Part shown: piece by piece, positions 56,773 through 64,000 of the stretch
Numbering within the stretch: position 1 is the stretch's first letter
Layout of the letters: each line of letters starts with the position of its first letter
Assembly: GCA_013368375.1 (NCBI GenBank)
Contig: JAACJP010000029.1
Location: 248,001-312,000 of the forward strand
Length of the DNA: 64,000 bases
Direction of reading: 5' to 3'
DNA from: Tricholomella constricta
Lineage: Eukaryota; Basidiomycota; Agaricomycetes; Agaricales; Lyophyllaceae
Translations under genes and position numbers: made by a program
Notes under the pieces: model-generated
The model's database searches: none
Seen by the model: the letters and a program-made list of their open reading frames with translations, nothing else
What the model was told of the DNA's origin: nothing

Positions 56773-59700
56773 TCATCTAGTAGCTCCCAACCCGAGCTTC
56801 GTATTCTTGATCACAGCCGTCAGAGGAGCATCAAGTCCACCAGTGACGCCTATCCGCTGGCCCTCCGACCAACCCATCAGAGCCAGCATCCTGAAACCAA
56901 TGTTGGTATCTCCAATCTTCGGGGCAGCCTAAATTTCGAGAACGGTAAATCCTCTTTTTAAGCCCGATGAAATCGAAACACACCTTTCCGACTTCATCTC
57001 CTTCTTTGTGCCTAGGCATGCTAGAATTTCCTCCACGGCCCCCACGTCCGTTTGATCCCATGAACTCACCGCCTCTACCACCTCCACCACCCGCTTGTCG
57101 TACAATCCTCGCCACCTTCTTCTCGTTCACATTGATTCCACTCATCGATGTCTTCGTTAATGTCGTATACCTCGCATCTCCTTTCCCTTTACTATCACTC
57201 TTCAAATTGAACGCCAATCCCAGCTCGTGAATATTCTTCCGCGTCCCTTTATCCGCGGGCGGGAGGGACATCGACCTGGGGCCCCCGACATCCGCGAGGA
57301 AACGCCGGATCTGCTGCACAAGCGTCGTTATATCGATGACGCGGTTCGGTATTACCTTGATCGTGGGGTCCAGCTTGGCTGCAGCGAGCATGGCCTTGCG
57401 GCCCTTTTTTCCACCCTTGTGGTGCGACATTGGGTCGGCTGCGAGCTCTAGGCGTGCGAGCGCTCTTGCGCGCTTGTGTTCCGCTTTTCGGTCGCGGTCT
57501 TTCTGCCATTGGTCCCGAAGCTCTAGGGGTAAATCCTTGTACTTGTCTTTGCTTTTGCCTGATAGTCGGCGTGAGGAATTTGATAGAAGAATTGAGGGAC
57601 AAGACATACGAGCCGGAGTGAAATCTTCGAGGTCCTCAAATGCACCATTGCGCACTGCCCGGAAAAGTTTATTCCTAGCTTTGCGGTCTCTGCCCGTGAG
57701 GATGTCCTCGTTTTCTTCCAAAATCATCTAATGGAACAAATTGAAGAAAAGGAGCAATGGATTGACGTGGAAAACCTACCTCGATCTCTTCAATGAAGTC
57801 TTCATCTTCAGCCCAACGCCCGAAGTGCACCTCATCCTCCTCGTCGTCCTCATCACTGTCACTTTCATCGAGTGTATCTTGTTTCGGAACGGTCTGCGGC
57901 CGTTTCCCCTTCGCATGTGTCCGATTCCTTAGTCGTTCCAGCCGAGCGTGGAAATTTGCCCTGGGACTAGTTCCTTCATCGTCCGAATCATCCTCATCGC
58001 TTTCATCATCCAAATTCAGGTCTCGAGGTTCTGCCATCAGAATCTCCTCTTCCGCATGGACAACCAGATTCACGTCCGCCCCATCATCCGTGTTCTCGTC
58101 CTCCTCGTCATCCCCACTGCTCCCCACATCCCGACCTTCCTCATGTTCATCCTCCATACGCAACAACTCCCCGTCCGCGATATCATCCATCGTCACAAAG
58201 CGGCTCCCCTCCTGCCCCATGCTCTTCACAAACCGGCGCATCGCCTCCTTGTCTCCTTCATCTAAATCCGGATCCAGTTCCATCCCCTCCGCCAGTCCAT
58301 CGCCACTATCCTCATCAGAATCACCCCAGTCCACATCCGAATCACCCCGCCGTCGCTCGTCCCACCGCGGGTCCCGCTCCCGCCCCCCACGCAGCTGCGC
58401 CTCCGACATGATCGCGCCAAATGACCCAAACAGCGCCTGCCGCTCCATGCGCCGCCGTGCCGCGTGTATCTCTTGCCTGCGCTGCTTCAACGCCCCCTTG
58501 GTCTTCGAGCGCGTGGTGAACACGCGGGCCTTCTTCGGTGTGGGTGAAAAAGAGAAAGTGACGGACTCAAAGGCCGGTGCTGGCGTGGTTGAAGTTGGAC
58601 TGGAGCTGTCGTTAGACCTTGAAGGGGGGAGGGCGGTGGTGCCTGTGAGGATGGAAGTGGAAGAAAGAGATGGGGTTGAGGTTGAAACGGAGGGCTCGGG
58701 GGTTACTTTGCTGGTTCGAGGATGAGGGGCGACGTAGACGATGATTTCGTCGTCGTCTTCGAGGATGACTGCGGCCGCATTGCCTTCGTGAGGAGATTCG
58801 ACGGGTGACGGCTCTGTATCGATATAGAAACCAGTAAATTGCTCTATCGGGGCGCCGCTTTGGGGTGAAGGTGCTTCAATAGGAACCGCCTCATCGAGTA
58901 CCATAGCTGAGGGCGGGATTGAAGATGAAACTTCCTCCTGAGGAACGGCACCTTCATGCGAAACGCCGCTGGCGTCAACGTCGATAGGAGTACTGATATC
59001 CTCATGCGACGCCTCGACATGTACCGAATCGGGGGCTAAGTTATCAGCCCTCACCAATTCGGCGTCGATGCCAGGCTGCAGAGGACCGGTTGAAGCAGGC
59101 TCAGAGATCGCATGACCAGAATTCGCAATAGGTTCATCATCGATAATCATTGCTGATGAAGCAGACGAAGGCGCTGGGGCAGAACCCAGGAAGATGCCAG
59201 AGAATTTCTCCTCCACGACTTCGACATCTGCCATTATGGGGCGTGCTGGCACCTCGAGAAGTTTTCCCATGTCGTTGAAGTCAATTTCTTCAATCGCTTG
59301 TTCGTCGTCATCATCATCTAAGATTGAGACCGGAGGGAAGTTTCCACCACTGAAAACGCGGAACACACGGTCAGCAGTAGGCACTTGGCTTTGCTCTTCT
59401 TCACCTGCGCAGATCGTTATCAGAAGGATATGATTTGAATATTAGATGATGAAAACTCACCAACTTCCTCGACGACAGCCTTGAATATTTCTTCCTCTTC
59501 CTGGAATAAGGTTCTGCTATACACCGATGGAACGAAGACAACAGGCCGCAGTAGAGGTCTTTCCTGGTAAAGCAGTCCAGATAGCGGTGCATCCGGTCGT
59601 AGCTTAAATCCACCGCGTGCTTGACCTCGACCCCTCGGAGAGTTGTCGCCAATCCCTCCTCGTCCCCTTCCACTCGGAGACTGATGATCGTTGTATCCAC

Positions 59701-60045
59701 CTCTACCTCTACCTCGACCTTGAGGTGTACTGAAGCCTGAATTTGGCATGAAGGACTGGCCTCTGCCTCTTCCACGAGGTGATGCCGTTCCAGAGTTGTA
59801 AACATTGCCTGGACATGCCATTAAATGTGCATCTCAAGTCGATCCGATCGCTAGACCCAATGATACGCACTATCGGCCACCAGAAAGACTTCATGCATGT
59901 CGTTCAAAGTGTGATATCCTCCGCGTCCAGCACCCCGGCCGCCCCTGCCTCGTCCTCGTCCACGATATGGTCCTCGCCCTCGTCCAGAACCTCCATTAGG
60001 ACTTCCACGAAATCCTCGACCACGCTGATTTGAGCCTCCGGACAT
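56773..60045 (-). CDS. SQS1: SQS1-type protein with R3H and G-patch domains, 6 exons, 998 residues
   Basis: Yeast Sqs1/Pfa1 is a G-patch cofactor that activates the helicase Prp43 in ribosome assembly and splicing. The exons are 59871-60045, 59461-59808, 57780-59404, 57610-57727, 56984-57558 and 56773-56928, 999 codons with the stop. The N-terminus has dense RGG/GRGRG repeats (residues 1 to about 110). A long acidic disordered middle follows, with many DDDE and SDEDD runs. The R3H-like region is near 825-900 (IKVIPNRVIDITTLVQQIRRFLAD, LGLAFNLKSDSKGKGDARY). The C-terminal G-patch is NIGFRMLALMGWSEGQRIG...LDAPLTAVIKNTKLGLGAT. Domain order and the G-patch at the very end match the family. It is expected in nucleolus and nucleus. 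Confidence 0.9.
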
Positions 60046-60473
60046 GGTTGCGGGTGAGTCAAGAGACAAAAAATTGGGAGCGCTCGACGGACCGGCGTCA
60101 TGTTTGTCAGCCGGGACCGAGAACCGCTCCGAGCCCGGATGGATGGATGGATGCTGATACGCTTCGGATGGATGGCATTGTGCTGTGGGAGGTTCCCCCG
60201 ATTTCCTTGCCAACCAACTTGGCGGAAGCCAAAATCTGTGGGTTATGGTAAATCATGGGTGTCAGAGCTATGGGTTAGGACAGATTTGACCGTATTCCGA
60301 GTGTCTTTGACGAAGCTCAACACTGTTTGAACTACTGATGGAATACTCCGCTAAGCTGCCCAGCCTATACAACCATGAGAGGTGTTCCAACGACCCTGTG
60401 ATCCGATTAGCCCGACTTATGCAGCCGCAGCCTTCAAAGCAACTTGGATTTGAAAGCCTTCCCACAAACCACG
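60046..60473. other. upstream region of the right F-box gene
   Basis: No gene is seen. It holds GGAT repeats (60138-60175). A stretch near 60295-60310 matches ATTCCGAGTGTCTTTGA, which is also present before the other two F-box copies. This stretch therefore belongs to the duplicated unit. Confidence 0.5.
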
Positions 60474-61753
60474 ATGTTGCTCCCGCGGCCGTTGTCCATC
60501 CCTCAAGAGATCATCTCCACTATTCTCAACGAGCTCTCCTCCGATACCGACAGTCTCAAACGGTGTTCCCTCGTTTCCCAATCTTTCCTTCCGCACTGCC
60601 ACAAACTCTTATTTTCCTACATCTGCCTCGACCATCCAACACGAAGTCGTGGACTTTATGATTTGATCACTAACAACACAACGTTCATACCTTACATCCG
60701 CAAGGTCGATATCATCTCCATTGCCGGTTCTTCATCCCGTGATCGCGACTGCGTAATATTCGAGGATACTTTGGCACCCCTCCTCCAGACATTGCGTAAT
60801 TTACACGCCTTTAGCCTCCGCGAACAAGGTTGGCGGAACCTACTATGGAGCAAACTCCCTGCGGACTTGAGATCCACAATTCTCAACCTGACAGTCACGT
60901 CCATCACTCTCGAGAATCTAAGAAATGTGCCCATGGGCCATTTCGGGCGATTCGTGTGCCTGAAGAACCTGAGGCTCGTGGATATGGAGTGGGACTGTGA
61001 AATCCCTCTTGAATTGGAACCTCTGGGTGCATCTTTTTCTTCACCACAGGGACCCACGGGGTATCTAGAGTCACTGGGAATCGTGGATTCTGCAATGTGT
61101 GGGAGGCACCTCATCACCACATTGACAGATCCACGTTCCTCTTTGAAGCTGTCGCGCCTCAAAGAACTTGACCTTTCTGGAAACCATGGGAACCATGGCT
61201 TCGCAGGCACCATCATGGAGGCGGCAGGACAATCGCTACAGCGCGTCGTCTGGTTTGATTTCGGTGAAGAGATAAATCGTGCGTGCTGCTGCTTCAAGCT
61301 TCAACTTTGAACTCACAGACAAAATTGATGCTTACTGGCCCATATATTTTCCATTTTCAAGCTCACCCAAATCCATTTACTAGGGTCCCCTCCTCGTTCA
61401 GCGCGCTCCCGGCCCTGCGTTTCTTGACTATTCACACCCAATTCGCGTGCGGACGCGCGTGTGACCCGCTGCCGCCTCTCGCGCAAGCGCTCGCCGGGGC
61501 CACCCCCCGCGATGCCTGCGCGCTCGAGCATCTCAAAATTGACATCGACTTCTATTGCATCTCGAATGATGTGGACATCATCGACAAATATGCGTTATGG
61601 CCTGCTCTTGATCAGGCCCTGGCACGACCGGGGGTGTACACGGAGCTGAAGAGGGTTGAAATAAGCCTGATGTGCGACGACTGTAGGGAGGCTTTTGCTG
61701 GGCTGTCCAAGCGGCGCATGCCGATGCTCGTCGAAAAGGGCGTATTCTACTAG
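60474..61753 (+). CDS. F-box protein (right copy, intact), 2 exons, 392 residues
   Basis: F-box proteins bring targets to SCF ubiquitin ligases. The N-terminal F-box reads LSIPQEIISTILNELSSDTDSLKRCSLVSQSFLPHCHKLLF (residues about 7-47, given as two adjoining parts LSIPQEIISTILNEL and SLVSQSFLPHCHKLLF). Leucine-rich stretches follow: TLRNLHAFSL, CLKNLRLVDM, GYLESLGIVD, RLKELDLSG and SLQRVVW. The exons are 60474-61282 and 61384-61753, where the intron GTGCTG..TACTAG keeps the frame, 393 codons with the stop. The donor choice is inferred. No lesion was found, unlike its relative at 18796-19923. ATG 60474 matches the start of the copy at 63865. Confidence 0.82.
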
Positions 61754-61976
61754 GTACGAGCCCAAGTAATAGTATGCACGATTACTTGTCCCATCATCAA
61801 GCTGCCGTATCAGTTATCTCAATTTATCTCACTTTAAAGTGACCTGTTACTCATCGTGATGGCCGTGGTGGTCACCGTCTCTGATAGATGACCGAAAAGC
61901 GGACGACCTTTCATATCTTATTGACCTGCGCTCATACTTACCAAGCCTGTCCCGAGTACTCCAGCCCCCAACCACC

Positions 61977-63504
61977 ATGTCCTCGAGTATCGACTCTGTA
62001 TCTTCCTCGTCCAGCAGCCGCGCCAACTTCTCCAGCGTCCCCATCCTCGACTACGCCCTGCTCGAGTCCTCCAAGCCCAATTTCATAGCGCAGGTAGCGA
62101 CGCGCCCTGACTAATGTCGGCTTCCTATACCTCTCCAACCCACCCGTTTCCCAGTAGGACATCGCAGCGCTGATCGACTACATCCCGAAGCTCTTTGCGC
62201 TGCCCCAGGAGGAGAAGGAGAAGATCCGGATGGTGCATTCGCCCCACTTCTTGGGTTACTCGAGGCTCGGTGCGGAGTTGACGAAAGATAAAGTCGATCA
62301 TGGGGAACAGTTTGATTTTGCGACGAGGCATGAGACGCGCTGGAGGGAGGGCGAGGATGTGCCGGAGTATGGAAGGCTTTGGGGCCCGTCGCAGGTGTGT
62401 TGCTCGTCTAAACTCTTCTTCTGTGGCTGATACACCTCCTTGCATTTCGTTTCTGCTTTCAGTGGCCGGAGGAGTCGCTCATCCCGGGATTCCATGCGGA
62501 CGCTGGAACGATACCTCGACGAGGTACAAGCCCTCAGCTTTACCTTTATATCCCTGCTTTCAGAATCGTTCGGTCTCGCACCAGATGCGAGAAGATGCAA
62601 CACCGGGCCAAGATCGTGCAGTATCCCGTCGTCACAGATCCGAGCGCGGACGACCAACGCGTTGGACCTCATTACGATGCTGAGTTCTTGACTTTCGTAC
62701 GTGTCCCTTCCCCTCCACGATGTGTGGCAAATATAGCTCATCGAATCAAATTATCGACAGTCCTCCAAGCCTCGGCATATAAAGGTCTCCAAGTCCAAAA
62801 CCTCACCGGCGAATGGATCGACGCGCCTTCTATCCCAGGAACATTCGCCGTCAACAAGGTACATCTCCCAGTTTCTATACAGCCAACCCCACTAATTGCC
62901 AATCACGCCATATCCTATCCTCCGTGCAGCCCTCGAATTCGTCACTCAGGGTCTTGCACGCGCCACTTCACACCGCGTCCTCTCCCCGCGAGGGGCATCA
63001 GCACCGGGCGAGCCTGCACTCCCGCGCTACTCCGTGCCCTTCTTCCAGAACATCAGCCTCGACGTAAAGCTCGCTGAGAAGACACTTGAATGTGAGTAAC
63101 CCTTCATCTTTACTTATTCATTAGTTCGCTTGTGACATTAATTCAAACCATACTTGCTTTTATGCAGTCCCGCCCGAGATCCTCAAGCTCAAGGAAGGCA
63201 GAGGCAAAGTCGCCGCTACCGACTGTGCGTGCGCGTCACCTTTTTTCTCCCCTCGCTTTCCAAACTTTTTTATATGCAGCCGTCAATTTCTCGGAATTCG
63301 ACCGCGAGCCGTCCGGCCAGGTAGGGCTGTAAAGTACGTCTCCCCTCCCCTCCCCACAAGTTGCTTTCCTTAAGATCATTGACTGACCGTTCGTCGCCCC
63401 CCGGTTCCTAAAGGAGCCCCCCCGACGTCGCACAGAGGCACTACCCGGCGTTGTTCGAGAAGTACTTTCCGGAGGGGCTGCCTAGCGCCGGGAGCGCGTA
63501 TTGA
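61977..63504 (+). pseudogene. 2OG-Fe(II) oxygenase pseudogene (right copy)
   Basis: This is the counterpart of the intact gene at 20298-21865. It starts MSSSIDS and still reads VPILDYALLESSKPNFIAQ. It then shows a one-base insertion near 62097 (GCAG-GTAGCGACG for GCAGCTGCGACA), a CAG-to-TAG change at about 62155 (PVSQ-stop-DIA), and another one-base insertion near 62500 in the PGF-x-ATLERY segment. A deletion near 62590 removes the DALNYFYDTEENMQ region, another removes IGKG near 62855, and one near 63330 removes part of the VGLIGRVK exon. The iron-site pieces VGPHYDAEF and SHRVLSPRG survive. With these breaks no functional product is expected. Confidence 0.9.
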
Positions 63505-63864
63505 TATTGATTTCTTGTGTTTGGTTGGTCGGTCCCTTCTTCCCCCCGGCCCCCCTCCCCTTTTTATATGGTTTATGATTCAGATTCAGGTGCGCGGGCG
63601 GTTGTACCTGTAGGATTGAAGATTGGATTGTCCTTCGGCACTCGGCACTCGGGCATGGGACGGACGGACGGACGGACGGAGCGTACTGGATGAAAGAAAG
63701 GTGTAATATAGTACTGGATGTACAGTATATATATTCCGAGTGTCTTTGACGGTGTAACTACACTCGGCTAAACGAGAGTATACCTGCGTGGTGTTCCGGG
63801 TATCTATACAACCGTGAGGTACCTGTGATCCGATTGGCCAACCGCAGCCTTCAAACAAACCACG
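63505..63864. other. spacer between right oxygenase remnant and third F-box gene
   Basis: This matches 19924-20297 in reverse orientation, including a GGAC repeat (about 63660-63680) and the TGTACAGTATATATATTCC block. It is taken as the F-box promoter region of the repeating unit. Confidence 0.6.
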
Positions 63865-64000
63865 ATGTCGCTCTCATTGTCCATACCTGAAGATATCATC
63901 TCCGCTATCCTTGACCAGCTCTCGCCAGATATCGACAGTCTCAAACAGTGTTCCCTCGTTTCCCGATCTTTCCTCCCGCACTGCCAAAAACTCTTATTTT
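63865..64000 (+). CDS. third F-box gene copy, truncated by the window end
   Basis: The frame starts MSLSLSIPEDIISAILDQL and continues DSLKQCSLVSRSFLPHCQKLLF to the last base. It is closely related to the gene at 60474. The shared DSLKQ places it as near to the left pseudogene (18796-19923) as to the right gene. Whether the remainder is intact lies outside the window. Confidence 0.8.
   Translation, partial: MSLSLSIPEDIISAILDQLSPDIDSLKQCSLVSRSFLPHCQKLLF

Noticed and set aside
57793..58725. 310-codon plus-strand frame rich in Ser
   Set aside because: It is antisense to the acidic Asp/Glu codons of SQS1; poly-Ser arises from the complement.
1..64000. CRISPR arrays, rRNA, bacterial operons
   Set aside because: None of the direct-repeat or spacer patterns or conserved rRNA cores were seen; the DNA is fungal nuclear in character.

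Overview
This window looks like nuclear DNA of a mushroom-forming basidiomycete (Agaricomycetes). The signs are many short introns (about 45-65 nt) in almost every gene, fungal housekeeping genes (annexin, Sec2-type RabGEF, USE1 SNARE, Dap1/MAPR, NmrA-like protein, SQS1), membrane-protein families expanded in basidiomycetes (DUF6533 and DUF6534), F-box families, a chromodomain Ty3/gypsy retrotransposon, and two intron-containing tRNA-Trp genes. No bacterial operons, CRISPR array or rRNA were seen.

Layout. 0-10 kb: an unrecognised minus-strand gene remnant, then a 12-exon annexin gene whose tenth intron carries a complete 5.6-kb chromovirus (identical 337-bp LTRs, 5-bp target duplication, uninterrupted 1526-codon Gag-Pol). 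10-16 kb: an unrecognised 5-exon gene, a tRNA-Trp, and a full-length ten-exon eEF2 copy that is broken: three in-frame stops, a lost splice donor, and the diphthamide histidine replaced. 16-24 kb: Sec2-like RabGEF, an F-box pseudogene and an intact 2OG-Fe(II) oxygenase (both minus), a second tRNA-Trp, and a secreted ricin-B lectin. 24-31 kb: gene-poor, with a decayed DUF6534 gene enclosed by 35-bp direct repeats. 31-42 kb: a Ser/Pro/His-rich two-exon gene, long pyrimidine-rich low-complexity DNA with a perfect 28-bp palindrome, and weak minus-strand genes. 42-48 kb: a four-exon membrane protein, Dap1/MAPR, a small helical protein and an NmrA-like protein. 50-60 kb: DUF6533 protein, USE1 SNARE, damaged SnoaL-like gene, SQS1. 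60-64 kb: a plus-strand array F-box / 2OG oxygenase / F-box that mirrors the minus-strand 2OG oxygenase / F-box block about 38 kb away.

The main unusual feature is this dispersed inverted duplication. In the left copy the oxygenase is intact and the F-box gene is destroyed. In the right copy the upstream F-box gene is intact and the oxygenase is destroyed. Together with the eEF2 pseudogene, the decayed DUF6534 gene and the fresh retrotransposon, it shows a region of duplication and decay interspersed with ordinary conserved genes. Exon boundaries come from reading GT/AG sites and keeping the frame by hand. They are predictions and may be off by a base in places.
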